Assembly (NCBI GenBank): GCA_017562135.1
Contig: QEYB01001479.1
Span: 217,050-281,049, forward strand
DNA from: Dipylidium caninum
Taxonomy: Eukaryota; Platyhelminthes; Cestoda; Cyclophyllidea; Dipylidiidae
Direction of reading: 5' to 3'
DNA: 64,000 nucleotides
The notes beneath the pieces are model-generated. The model saw only the letters and a list, made by a program, of their open reading frames with translations. It was not told where the DNA came from and did no database searches. The translations under genes were made by a program, and so were the position numbers. Positions 41,101 to 53,824 of the stretch are shown here, piece by piece. Positions within the stretch are counted from its first letter, which is position 1. Each line of letters starts with the position of its first letter.

Positions 41101-44100
41101 GGGAAGATATAACAATTTTCATACATACATGATAAGGCTTAAAGCCATAAAATAACTCTCTGGATGAAAACAAAGTGATGACAATGCTGTGATGCAAGAG
41201 AATTTCTTCACGGTTCTGTGGTCCGGCTTGTTTCCTCCTTCCCCTCTTGGCCTTGAGATGCGTATAAACGCATACACTTGCACTCATTTATTGTCCTTTC
41301 CTGTCCATATGTGGTTGCGCGTCGCGCATTTGGTCGCATGTGGTTGCATTCAAATGCTTTTTCGCGAATGCACGACCTATTCTTGCGATTACAAGAGCCT
41401 ATGGTTAATGGAGGACCTGTTAAAAATAGAAGTCATCGGTGTTCCTACCTGGCAAATGAGAGTAGCACCACTGCCTGAAATGGGTTTTGCCATAATCAGA
41501 CACCATAACTAAGTCATGAACAATTTTCGCATTGTCTAAGACCAGTCAATCAACCGAACTACCCAATCAGTGGAAGCTAGATGCTTGGAAACTCCCTCCC
41601 TTCTCCCTAATATTCGATCTTCTCATTAGTTCCACCATGTGGTCTGGGCTACACTGAATTCTTATTTTATATTGCTTTGTTGCCAGTAGTATTTCGAAGC
41701 ACAAGTTCACAGTTGGACATCAAACACTCATAATATTCATTTATTTTATCGTTTTCACTGGCTGAGATTCATTTGATATTAAAGCCTGTGGAATTGTCGC
41801 CACTCCAGGATATGATGTGGAATTAGACGATAGCAGATTAAGCAATAAGTTTGTGAAGGCATTAGGGATTGGAGGCAATAAAGGCCTCATTGTTTTTAAC
41901 TCCAAGCAAGCACGAATGGTGGGATCTACCAACAAAAGTATCTCCGACTTGCCATCTGGCCGCCCACCAGTTGGTTCAACGAACAGCGCCATGGAGTCAA
42001 TGATGTGTTGAATGAGGAAATCTTTTAGTTCAAGAAAGAGCTGTTGATTACTCGCAGCTCAAGGAGCCTTCTTTAATCCCTTAGACGCCACCAACATGCG
42101 ATTGAGTCATCGCCACGGCGTGTCCAAGACGGTTGTGGCTCTCCCCTTCCCCCCTCTCCCCCTTCCCTCCTTCCCCCAGACGTCTAGACGGCGACGCGCC
42201 GTGAAATATGTCCTAGAGGAAATGTAACTTACCACATCTTACATCTCCGTATTAACGTTCAGTTTCTCGACCGTATCACATGACATTGGCGGAGAGGTAT
42301 GTCCCCGTGTGCTTGTGTATGTCTCGTTCGTAGTTCAGCTATCCATACAAAGCTCTTTTTCAAAACGCCTTACAGTTATGATTTCAAAAGCTGGGAGCTT
42401 AGTCATTCATTCTCTTCATGTTGCTGTACAGAGTACGGAAGATTCGTTACGCCGACTTTACGGATACCCAGTTTCGGCGTTCTCGCCTTCTGACCACCTT
42501 TTTACTCACTTGCTCTGAAATCTATTGAGATTTGCTTTAATTCGAAGTTGTGACCTAATTTCGGTTCAATTGTGGATCGGAAGATATCCTTATCTGCTCA
42601 TTTCTCCTTCCATTAGTGATAAAGGTGGGCACTCTGTAATTTTTGCACTATCTGGTATAATTTTTTTCGTTTTTACAACATCTGAGTGGACAGCGGTCTG
42701 TATCAAAGTAAACTGTATCGCCACGTCGCTTTCTCTCCTTAGTTAATTTCTTAACATTTCCGAATGTGTATCTGTCGGGGAGGCCTGTTTGGATTCTGAT
42801 TTCTCCGTAGCCTTCCCGCAATAAATAAACCATCCATCCGACTCCGATTCGCCAAGTACGTAGAGTGTTAAAATGTCACGCTGCGTTATGGCCTAAAAAG
42901 TTCAGGACAGTCACCGAGGATAGGAACGAAATATTTACCATTATAGTGTTTAACTCAGTTCAGCTACTCACTATCCTCTCTCAGCACTTAAGATAGTACG
43001 CTAACATACTAACAACCATAGATATTTATCACTATGGTATGGCGATTTAAAGTTCACCCACGCCTGTCCATGCCCACTTGCCACCGCCTTTGACAGTTGT
43101 GTACGTGTGTGCCTCTCGTGCGGGCTGTTGCGTTTTGTGAGAGAGGAGTATGAACAGGCCATCATTCCGGACGGTTATGTGCCACTTAAAAATACGTTCT
43201 CTGTACTATCAAGATCTTCGTATCGGATTGCCGTTTGCACAAAGTAGTCAAAAGGCAAATATGTATCAATGCGCGGTGAGATGGAGAGCTTTGAAAGAGG
43301 CGATTTTGCGATAGTCGTGGGTATCTGCGCCTTCGGCAGTGTTGCGAATGGCCTGATAAGGTCACAATGCGCGTGTGTGCCCTTCTACCGTCTTCTTCGT
43401 CATACGGGTAGTGTCGCTTTCGGGTCACCTGCGCTTGCATTCACACGCGCCCGCTCTTCTTGCCTCCTTATTTTTGCCCTATTATTTTTCATACTTGTTT
43501 CCACTATCAGATGTTGTTTTGCATTAAATGACGTTTCTTGACAAGACTGTCAGTAGCGTTTGATCATGTTTAAAGGTTTCTTTTGATCGGCTGTAGACGT
43601 TAACCTGACCTCAAGTCTGGACTACGTGCGTGAAGTGCAGGCAGAATTGTGTCATTTCCTGCTAAGAGCAGCACGACGCATGATCAGACGGAGACCTCCA
43701 CCACCCCCAGTCTTCCCAACCTTTACCCACACCGCCTCTTCCTCCACTCTGGCAACAATCGCAGCTTCGGAACGGCTTAGCCATCTATTGCTGCACCTCA
43801 CCGAGGTGAAACATGTGGCCTTCCAACTGGAAACCTTTCTTGTAGCACGCTATTACGCTAGCTGCATCCCTAACGAAAGCCTTCTCACCGAAATGCTCCT
43901 CACGAAACGCGGGGGCGTTGGTAGTGGCCGAAATTCCGTTGTTCCTCCCCAACCGCCCCCTCAACAATCTGTGTCGTCGGGGTATGGTTTTTCTGGGGGC
44001 TTTCCCTCTTCGCATTTGAAACGGGACCCGAACGGTTATACGCCTCTTCCACCGCCACCACCTCCTTGGCGCCCTGGAAGTGGAAATAGTGAAGCTCTCC

Positions 44101-44300
44101 CATCCACCTCTTACCCTGCCACTCCTGCCGCTGCCCCTACGCCCCAGTACTTTCCTCCGACACCCCATTCTGTCGCTTCTGACTACCAGCCGTCTCAACC
44201 ACCGTCACAAGACCAAAGCTTTTTTATGTCCCCAGCCCCTCCCCCGCCGCAACCACCATCGCAACAACAGCCCCATACCACCTCCGCACCGGTCATTTAG
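35114..44300 (+). CDS. FTZ-F1-like nuclear receptor (NR5 type), 3' eight exons, at least 784 aa
   Basis: This is a nuclear-receptor transcription factor. Exons: 35114-35141, 35743-36007, 36519-36885, 36968-37408, 37702-37938, 40471-40569, 40652-40865, 43597-44300; all are GT/AG with matching phases. The first, a 28-nt microexon, encodes CLSTGMRIE, the end of a second zinc finger, and continues into AVREDRMRGARLRRGKS, a partial FTZ-F1/A-box. A long Ser/Pro/Thr-rich hinge follows. The ligand-binding domain reads MLEDCLFHMVDWVNRTEIF (helix 3), EDKMQLLYSSWSEVIVIEFL (helices 4-5), SSHEFTCLKFLVIFNP (helix 8 region), ERLSHLLLHLTEVKHV (helix 10) and NESLLTEMLLTK (helix 12/AF-2), closely matching NR5 receptors. 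Odd points: the exons carrying the zinc fingers are not found in the 1.5 kb upstream, there is a Pro-rich insert before helix 10, and about 130 Pro/Ser/Gln-rich residues follow AF-2. NR5 assignment rests on AF-2 and the DRMRG box. Confidence 0.87.
41767..42011 (+). other. Intronic open stretch in the receptor gene, possible alternative 3' exon
   Basis: This lies inside the 2.7 kb intron 40866-43596. An AG preceded by a pyrimidine-rich stretch (41757-41766) would join in phase to the upstream receptor exon (which leaves one base) and give about 81 extra codons, including VATPGYDVELDD and KALGIGGNKGLIVFN, ending in TGA at 42011. Such an isoform would lack helices 9-12 and AF-2. The opposite strand is also open over 83 codons, so this may instead be a relic of another element. 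No family is recognised. Confidence 0.25.
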
Positions 44301-46106
44301 ATGTGGATGCCTATGAATCGACCGCCCTTTCTTGCCCTTCAGCCCACTGTTCCCCTCCTCCTCTCCCTCTGCGTGCCAGTCTACAGTGTCTCAGGAATAC
44401 TACCCTTCGCTCCTCCTCCTCCTCCTCTTGTCTGCGCACCTTTGTGTGGGGCATTTATTTTCTATTCCCTCTATGCCTATATGTAATCTTACCTACCGCT
44501 ATATACGGACGCCGATCATCCGCTTCTCGCTCATGCCTTCCAATCTATCCCCACTTCTTTTCCCTTGATCCTGTCTACTATTTTAGAAAAAAATTCCCGA
44601 TCCGCCTATTCTACACTCCCAATAACTGTACGCTACAGTATTGTTGATAGGGCTGATGATGATGCTATTAATGATGATATTAATTTTTACATAAAAACTA
44701 ATAACGCATAAAATTTACACTTGTTTTCTGTTGATTTGTTGCTGTTTGTTTTTATCCTTATGGTTATTTTGTTTATACTTAAAAAGTCCTCATTCCTGTA
44801 TAGGCGTCATGCAAGGGCATTTTGAATGTTGATTTTCGGGGCGTCTTGCGAAAATGGGCAATTAATTGTGTGTCAAGTGTAAAACTCATGACCCGTGAGT
44901 AAACGCATCATTACTGCTACATGAAGTTGCTGACGAGTATCGTAATTACGCATCCATAGTTGAGAGACAGTTTGCGTTCTCTTTCCCAAGAGGTGAAGAT
45001 CGGGGACCGACCAATGGTTACTTAGTCAACACGCCTGCATCCTTTCTGTGTTGCAGATTTGAGTGTGGAGGGTCGCGAATTATGCATGCATTGAATGTCA
45101 CGGTGACGCAGGCGGTAGCTTTCCGTCGGCTACCAGTAAAACCAGAAGGAGGAGGTTTGTTTGCATGTGTGCAGGAGTGAGTCAAAAGGTCCTCGTCGAT
45201 TGGGTAGTTTGTTCCTCCCGCTAAGTAATTGTGTACACAAGTTTTTGCAAATCTGGTCAGGATGCGATCGGTTTGCTCATTCCTTTCCATTCTTGCTCCT
45301 CGGCAGGCTGGAACGATACCATTACCCACGTAGGAGGTTCATTCTTTGTTAAGAGGCGTGTCTTGGCCGATTCGGTTGTTTTGATATCGTCTCTAATATT
45401 CACTTACTTGCTGTTCATTGGATAATTTTGGCTCCAGAAATGGTGGCTCGACTCAGTTAGTTGAAACTTTTGTGCTGTGCTGAGGTGCAATCACCACTTC
45501 TGGTGCTTTAGATGTTTCTTTCAGATAAATTAGTATGGCTATCAGATGCTGGACCTTCGGATGCCATAATTTATGTCTGATCTTCATCTATAGGTGCAGA
45601 TGAAATATTTAGCAATTCTGGGCTGGGTTTAGGGGTAGGTTTTTAAATCATAAGCGCCATAAACTTGAGAATTATGCTTCAGTTGGGGTTTCGATTCATC
45701 GCCTGTTAAGTCACTGGCTAGGTAATTATCGTTTTATGACACGGTCTAGGAGGAAATCTAGGCCTTGTTTCGTTTGATAAAGGCGACTATATTTTTGGCT
45801 GCTGGTACATCCGCTTCTCATAATTCGCCTTATGGTTGCGTGTCTCTGAGACATTATAGTAAAATCTAAAGGGCGTCATGAGAGGGGACAGTGATAATTT
45901 TGCATCCTTCTGGGTGGCAAAGAGAAACTCTTCTTGCGGTAATGTCTGATCTGTGAATTTATGTGGTAATCTTCGACAAGTTTGTCCGCTTCGTATCTAT
46001 GTAAATTTGAATAATTTGAACACTTACCTGACTGATTTTATTGTCGTAGAAGTAGTGTGGAACTGGTGTATAACCCTGAAATCAACTGTACCTAAACGTG
46101 TTTTAG
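44301..46106. other. Intergenic region between the receptor gene and the NFKBIL1-like gene
   Basis: It starts with a pyrimidine-rich stretch, including CTC triplets near 44412-44428, that is probably receptor 3' UTR, then an AT-rich part (44580-44780). No convincing exon for the downstream gene's N-terminus was found; a short open frame from 45084 (MHALNVTVTQAVAFRRLP) has no phase-compatible donor. Confidence 0.4.
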
Positions 46107-47942
46107 GCTGAGTCTCGGTCTCTCTCGGGGATTCTATTTCGACTGGTGAAAAAGGGACGAGTCGGTCGTCTACAAAGCCTTTTGACACAAAGCCTCGTTG
46201 GAGATGAAAATCCTCTTACCTCCTCCAATTCAGCAGATGCTGCAGCCCTCTATCTTCTTGCTTCCTTCGTTGACTCTCGTGGCAGACGACTCCTTCATGT
46301 CTCTTGCGAGCATGGCCGGACTAAAATGCTCAGGTCAGCCAAACTGAAAAGTAATAGAACCCTGCAAGTACACCAAGTTCGAATTACTTTTTTCCAAAAT
46401 CAACATACGAGCTGACGTCGTGGAAGTTTACTATCGACAGAGAGAACGAATCTTAGGAGGGTAGAGAGAGATTTTTGGGTCAGACATACCAATATGACAT
46501 GAGTTTTTTTCCGGGTAAGTGTTTTCATACATCCGTGGTCAGTCGCATACATCTACCTCCGTGGTATTTAATTGAACGGTTGATGAATATACGACATTGC
46601 TTATTCCGTGTGTCTTTTTTCTTCTTCGCCCAAAATGCGTTACTATTTTTTTTGGTCTCGTGAAAAAAGAGAGCAGATTATTGGCCATTACGCCGCATTC
46701 GTAGCTCAGTACCTTTATAACACCGCTATCAGCTTTTTTCCTACCTTTCAAATATATTTGGTTCCACTCTTGCTTAGTTTAGTGGCAAGAAGCATTGCTT
46801 TCCTTGCTTTAACTTGCCCATTGTAACCTAGTCGAGGCAGTTGTCTCTTTGTAGCGTCGACCCGGTGAGATGGCATCGTCGCTTACCGCTCTTAAGACTT
46901 TGGCGCAAATATCGTACCTAGAAATGATGTAAGGCACAGTAGTGGAAGAAAGATGGCTTGTATAAACGAATGAAGCCTGTGAGAAGATACGATTCTACAT
47001 CGCCTCTTCCCTTATCAGGTTCAAACTTACGACGGCACAGGGTTGTTATGCCAACCATGTCCTCAAATGGCCACTTCGTACTGACTCAAGCCCAGGCATG
47101 CACTCCTGTGTAGCCCCTCAACAAAATTGGCTTCTTTTTGTCGCATTCATGTCTCAACATGCAATTTGAACAGAAAATAAACTGTCCTAATGTGTGCGCT
47201 GGGGTGCGTACGTGCGTGCCTCTAACACTTCTGCAGCCTATTTATGTAGTACTTTGCGGCAACGGCACATACACACAAGTGTAAGCCTCTTAGTTAGTGA
47301 AACAACTGTGCTCGTGCCTGTGGGATAACACAAATGAGACAAAAAAGTGAGTGGAACTTCCTCTCCTGTCAATTTTTCGTCTGTTTTACGCAGTAGATCC
47401 CACCTTGGTCTGATATATTTCCAAGTTGTCGTGTTTTCTTTTTCCAGGACATCCACTTAACACGTAATGTTTTGCCTCTTCTAGGTATCTGCTGGACATA
47501 GGTCTGCCCGTCGAAGTGTACGACAAGAAAGGCAACACACCATTCCATTCTTGCATTAAGTATGGAATTAAACATTGCCGATTTTCCAAGTGTACGTTAA
47601 CAGTAGGTTGGGTGGGGACAGAATTCACCTGGCCTCCTTTCTTTTAATATCCAACTTCTACCAAAGAGTGGAGCGCAGTTAACTAGCAGGGCTGGGTATC
47701 TCTCGTGTTGGTTGACGCTTTCAGCATTAATTTGGGGTTCCGTTCGCATCGGCGAACGAAGTCAAGTTAAAAGTGCACGCGTCGAGGGGCTAATGTACTC
47801 ATCTCATCACGCATGGGGTTGAGTTAATCGCCCCGCGCAACTCACGTGCGGAATCGGGGCTGAGCACGCAGGGCGGCAGCTACCATAAAACGTGGAAACA
47901 GGCCTCTCCCCGACTGTACTCCGTCCTAAACCCTCCCTCCCT

Positions 47943-47980
<38 letters not shown>

Positions 47981-50900
47981 TTCGTTAGTGTCATCGCCTT
48001 TTACTACTTTCAGTGGTAGGTTGCTAGAGTGGGAGGCTGAGTTTATTTGGCATTAGATCTTGATCGGCCCGTTTATTTCATTAGAAAAAAAAACGGTAAA
48101 AAACTGCTTCCCCCTGTGTCTATTACACCCCCATCATTTTGCATAGAGCGCGAGGTGATATGACAGGTCACCCCTTATGCGATTTGAGGTGGTGCGTCGT
48201 GTGTTTAAGGTTAAAAAAATTAGACGTGGGGTGTGAAACGAAGCAGTAATTGGGTTGCTGAGTTAAATATGGGTGTTGTCATCTTATTTTTCTAAATCCC
48301 GATTAGGCTGCAAACTCCTCGCCTGTCTGCTCAAGCACAACTTGCAATTGTTTTACGTAAGAAACAACAAAGGCTCATCACCGTCCTTCCTGCTTGAACA
48401 GCTCTGGCAGTTAGCCACCCCAGCGGAACGCACGAAAGGCGATGCAGTAAGTAATTTAAACCGTTCTCCATTCCCTTGTTTTATGGCTTTTAGCCGCTAC
48501 CAAATTAATTAAGCTGAGTGCAGGAAATGTGATTTTGTGATACGCTATCGGGGTGATCGGATATGGGGGAAGAGAGGTCGGATTTCAAATAAAAGGCAGT
48601 TATTTCAATAGTGCTTTCTTTAACAGAATGTTACACATTTATTACCTTTGGCTACATATAACCTGCAACAGCCTCCCAAGCAATGCTTTCAATTCGTCGG
48701 CAACATTTCATGACACAGAGGCGGTTGGAACAATTTTCGCTTCTTCTACGTCTGCTGCCAGCTCCATTATTATCGGCCCTGGTGTCTGCTAAACTCCTTT
48801 TTTTGTCTTAATTACATACACCCAATTTTAATTTTTGCAACTTTGCTCAGAGTCCTTGCTAAGTTATGGAATATGCTTATTAAGAAAGCCTGTGTGTGAC
48901 CCGTAGATCAGGCTTATCCTGCCGCTTGTTCTGCCCCTGCCCAGCTCAATCGTGTTGGACGACTTCCGTCGTATTTTGAGTTAACTAAGTGTCATCCCTA
49001 TCCAACCGGGCTGAGTCGATTTGAGTCTACGAAAATGTACTTTTATTGAAGAAGTCCTGATGACATTGTTACGTTAGGCGTTCTGATTACAAAGTACCAA
49101 TTTTGGGTTTCCTTTTGTGATACATATTTCCCCAGGATGATTTTGTCAAGGCGTTATTTTGGGTATCCAAGTCTCTAGCACGTCATAAAAATTGGCGTTT
49201 TGCCGGGTGGGGGTAGGGCGGATTGTAGGAGCACAGACGTGTTTACTTTTCGCTCTGCCTTCCCTCTAATCCACTTGATCATATGTGCTTAGGACTGAAA
49301 TCCATATCTTTCTAAGGAGTCATTTTGCTCATATCCTTTTTTCCTACTCCTTTCAAGTCGAGTTACAATCGAGTTTTGTTTTCTTTAGTCTTCGGTGACT
49401 TGTTGTACCCTAAGGACACCCATTCATGTGTACTTGCCTCCCCTTCTCCTCCCAAACCTGTGAACTGGAGAATCCCTGAAATGTAATTCATCGAGTGGTT
49501 TGACCTTTGCCTTTGTCAATTTTACAGTCACCTTGGTTGGTGAAGTAACTCGGAGGAAATTGAGAAAAGATATATGCAAGGTTTTACGGTCTATTACGAC
49601 TATTCAGGATAAACGTACGCAGACCATGGTTTCGGGTGTCCTGCCCTCATTGGGGATTTGCCATAATCATTTTTGGGATTCCCTTTACGCGCAACCTTTT
49701 GTAAATTGATACACCCCAAATGAATTCAAAATTTCACACTTTCTCTTTGGTGGCGTATTCACGTAGTTTTTATTAAACTGTCGGGAAGAAATGATGTTTA
49801 TACAATTTCCTATTAAAGCCATAGCAACAGAAATTTGGGTATTTGAATTTTCGGTGTTGAGAGTATTTTCGGATATGAGGTCGATGGTGCGCCTATCTTA
49901 CCAGTTTTGCAACACCACTCAGATCGTTTTTCTTTTTAATGAACAGTTCCACCCCCCCCCCCCCGTTTATTTTTGTAGTGTACTTTTTTGCTCTCCTCCC
50001 CTCTGTTTTTGGGGCTGTCTCTAATTTCGACTTCAAAAGGCCTATTTACATTAAACCTTCTCTGTTTTCAACCGCTTCTTTGAGATATCTCTCGTTCAGC
50101 TAGTAACGGTAGTACGTGAAAATTATTGTCGCAACGAGTGGCGTACACACAGAGTGTGTTGATTTCCAACCTCAAGTAATATAATGGAGAGCAGCGATAT
50201 GAAGAGAGTGGCATCATCTCTGTTTGGGTGGCATTATAATTCAAAGAAGCCTTGAAGGTTTCCATGCATACCTCCGGTTGCATTCACATCCCGGAATTCA
50301 CAAAGTCGTTTACGGCTGCCTCCAGCCTCCTCGACGTGAGTATTGCCTTGTGCACGAGGCATGGGTGGTGACTGTGTCCGCGATGGCGGTGGGGAGGTGG
50401 TTTGCTTTGAGGCATCGTAAACCCTCCCTTTAATCTTTCTCCCCTCCGCTTGCGCTACGCGCCCTCTCTTCTCCCCTCTCCCCTGGCTCCCCCTCTCTCT
50501 CCCCCCGCCACCCTCAAACACGCCGACAAGCGCCCACGCACGCACGTGCGCGCGCACACACCCACATTTCCCACTGGAGGCGCGAAGCCTTTAAGTCGAT
50601 TTCCACGTCTCTGTGTTGGCCTGACTGGCCCTGGCCCAGCATGGCGTTTCTTTAACTTGTGTGGGGTAAAAGGACGCTTGAGTGACACGATGCCATTGTT
50701 GTTACCCTCCATTTACAGATCTTGGCGCGATGTAACCTGGACGAGGACTTGAGCACTGTATTTCAGCATGTGGAGGAGAGAACTGACTATGCTTCCTCCG
50801 ACGTCGAATGGAAAAATCGCCTGGTTGACGAGTTGAATGCCACTTTACCCCACTATGAGCATTACTTCGAAGGTAAATCCCTTTGAATCCTGTCATTCAT

Positions 50901-53824
50901 TACCTCTTATCCGAATAATTCTTCTAGTAGTTAAGAGGTAATTTTAATGCACTTAATTTTCCGACCATTCTCACTTTCGGTGTGATGAGCCAACCTTGAC
51001 GCATGAACCTCGGTGTGGTTTAAAGCCCCACATTTCTGCAGGTACAATAAATTCCTGCCCTTTCGCATTGTTTATTAGCGCGCCACCAGGTAATATCGAA
51101 AGCTTTCGGCATTTGTCGTTCACTGCGAACATTTAGAAGTAGTCTAAAAAATTTATTATATTTTAAAACCCGCGTTAACAAGAGCTCTTGATCATTTCCA
51201 CCATCGAAATTCGTTGCCTAACAGTTTGAAGTTTATGCTAAGAGTCTTCTATGCAAAGGTGTTATAAAAAAAAGGAAAATCCAGAATCTTAGATTTCGCT
51301 AAAACTTACTCTTCACTCTTTTTCTTATTGGAGGTTCTCTCCTTCGCTTCGACCGCTTTTCTTCTCAGCAATATTTAAATAGACTTCAGATATTTTGATT
51401 GGCATTAGGCTACTCCCCTCGAGTTGTTTGGAAATATCTACACTGTTTTCACATTGTTTCTCTCACTGCCGTTCTACTTTATCTAAGTGGGATTTAAGTT
51501 GAGACGCTCTAAGTATGCTGCCTCTCCCTGCGAAACATACTTTGTAGTCGCGACATAAAGCATTTCCTGAATCGTATGAAGTCACAAATGTTCTATGTAC
51601 CCTTGCAACTCTCGCTGTGGACTTCCGCAATTGATTACACTTGCCCTCCTTCAATTATGTCTGTTGTAATTGAAGTTGAAAGGCTCTAACATTACATTTC
51701 GCGCTATGTTTGAGGATGTTTATGATACTTCTACATCGGCCTTGCTGCCTCTTAGGAATTTTCCCTAATGTACTGAAATTGACAGCCACACAAAGACGCC
51801 CACTGATATTGATTGCAGGAAATTTTCAGCTTCTGACCTCAGTGTCACATGGCGACTTACCAATGGGATGCCAATGCTCGGGTGCACGGACGCACAGGTG
51901 TGCGCACTTGACCCAGCCCTACCTCCTTTCAAAGCAGTTTAACGCACTACCCCTCGACCACGCGTCGGTTCTTCTGCCCAAATAATGTTCTGCCATGTTC
52001 GTCAAGTGATTGTTTTGATCTTAACCCCCGGCGGTCTCCCCTACTACCCGGACAGTGGTTATCTGTCCATGGTAGGTGGCCGACTGCACCCAATCGCGTG
52101 GCCGACTGCACCCAATCGCGTGGACGAATGCGATGACACCAAAATACATCTGGCTCGTGGCTGGTTTGAGAGAGTGATAAGTACGATTTTCTTGTTTATT
52201 GAAGTCACCGTAGAAGATAGCCACTTGTGGTGTAGCGGTCGGCTCTCCCTTGGGACCGCCATAACTCACGTATTCCGCTCCACGCCAATTGTCTGTCCAA
52301 CTTGAATTGCCAATCGCAATCGCCGTCGACACCAACTGAGCGCGCTAAATCACGCTTTTTATGTAGAGTTGTAGCCGTGGCTTTTATCCACGAAATATTA
52401 TACCAATTTAAGCGGACACATTTAGTGGGATAACCTTACTCGTAAATAATAATCGCGGTGCTCAAGCCTCTCCCTCTTATTCATATATTTAATTGTCTTG
52501 CTTCCCTAAGTAGATGCGATGTTTTTCCTCTCTTAAAAAACTATATTCTCTAATAAATCGCCAGTGGCAACTAAAAACCTCATGATAATAGTTGTTTTTT
52601 TGGCAAGCCGAGTGACATGCAAATTGCATTAGGGCTTCCTGTCTGAGCCTACTGAGGTGTATTATCTACCAGAATACTTCTTAGTGTGGCTTGTTAATTT
52701 GCTCGCAAACTACCGTTTTAGCCTTTCCGGAGCCTAAAACAGCCTGGCCAAGCATTCCAGACATTTTCCTCTCTTAATAGACTTTTCGTGATTTGGATAC
52801 AGAATAGCATTCGTTTGACTGAGGTCTGGCTAAGGAATTGGTCAATGTCAATATTGCCTCCCCATCCCTTTTCCTCATAGCAGTGCTATTACTTCTGGCG
52901 ACGAACAGTGTCAACAAGCATTGAGTCCATCTGACACCTATTGCTCCATTCAGTCTGGCCTCAGTAATCCCGACAGCAACACGTGCCACACCTTGTAAAA
53001 TATAATAGGCGTCTTTACCATTTCTTGTGCCAACTTTCTTTTACAGGCTTGTTTACCATGTCAGTGACTACGTGCTTCATCGGCACTAAACTGTTTCCAA
53101 CTTTTTTTTTCTCGAAATTATCAGATTTTGGTACTTGGTATCTTTTTTGGCAAGATCCTACTCTTAAGGACTTGAGTATTCATTTTTTCGACACATTACC
53201 GAAATAGGTAGAAGGCTCCAGCTCTTCTTTGCGATCTTCAGTTTTCCTACTGATCCTTTTGTAAACTCGCTACTCGCGTTGAGATAGTAGAATATTTTGG
53301 AAATTCATTTAGGTTTCCCCGATGGCTATGCTTCATCCGGTGACCCCTTTGAAGAGATTCGATTGGAATATGAACGAAAGAAGAGAGGAAACGCATATCA
53401 AACGAGACGCAATCGAACTCATCCCTCTACAAGTACCACAGAGGAGTCGGCTGCCAAAAAAGCAGACGAGTTCCGCCGTCGCCACGCAGAGGGGCTGAGA
53501 AAGCTCGGTTTGACGTCTGCCACATCCACCACACTTGTGTCCAAGATCTCATTTGAGGAGTATTCAAAGCAGTGGCAAACATTTATGCGATGTGGCGAGA
53601 GTCGTGCGATACCATGGCCACCTGTCAGGGTGGGGGATATGCATGAATTACTGCAATTCGTGGGACGCAGTTTAGTCCACTTGAGGCAATTGCAAGTAGA
53701 CTGGCATCCGGACCGATTTTTCGCTCGACTGCCGTCAAACATACAGCGAACGAAGGAGATCGTGAATAGGGTCACCGCGCTATCCCAATTTTTCAACACC
53801 GCTGTTGCAGAAATGAGGGGTTGA
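46107..53824 (+). CDS. NFKBIL1-like ankyrin-repeat / J-like protein, 5 exons
   Basis: It resembles NFKBIL1 (I-kappa-B-like), a nuclear ankyrin protein linked in animals to NF-kB signalling and mRNA splicing. Exons: 46107-46333, 47485-47591, 48307-48446, 50719-50872, 53313-53824; all phases match and sum to 379 codons plus TGA. The N-terminal LFRLVKKGRVGRLQSLL and LLHVSCEHG, then YLLDIGLPVEVYDKKGNTPF and CKLLACLLKHN, form ankyrin repeats (roughly residues 10-150). Next comes an acidic/aromatic stretch with EWKNRLVDELN. The C-terminal third has a charged region, then SFEEYSKQWQTFM-like sequence and the J-like signature LQVDWHPDRFFARL with RVTALSQFFN, matching the NFKBIL1 C-terminus. There is no usable ATG: the codon before 46107 in the unspliced frame is TAG and the first in-frame ATG is near the end of exon 1. 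A GTTTTAG acceptor directly precedes 46107, so the start is probably the AUG of a trans-spliced leader, or an unseen 5' exon. Confidence 0.88.
47931..47976. repeat. (CCCT)n plus (CT)n microsatellite
   Basis: Five CCCT-type units run directly into about thirteen CT units, inside intron 2 of the NFKBIL1-like gene. It is a pure pyrimidine tract on the plus strand. Confidence 0.9.
49952..49964. repeat. Poly-C run (13)
   Basis: A homopolymer in intron 3 of the NFKBIL1-like gene (48447-50718). Confidence 0.9.
50430..50570. repeat. Polypyrimidine tract followed by alternating purine-pyrimidine tract
   Basis: A run of about 80 nt dominated by C and T (50430-50515) is followed by CG/CA alternation (about 50530-50566, including GTGCGCGCGCACACAC). 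It lies in intron 3 of the NFKBIL1-like gene, 150 bp before exon 4. Such alternating tracts can adopt Z-DNA; no function is shown by the sequence. Confidence 0.7.
52081..52124. repeat. 22-bp tandem duplication
   Basis: The unit beginning CGACTGCACCCAATCGCGTG is present twice head to tail, with the second copy differing at its last base. It lies in intron 4 of the NFKBIL1-like gene, within minus-strand open frames of 104 and 67 codons that have no recognised motif. Confidence 0.9.
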
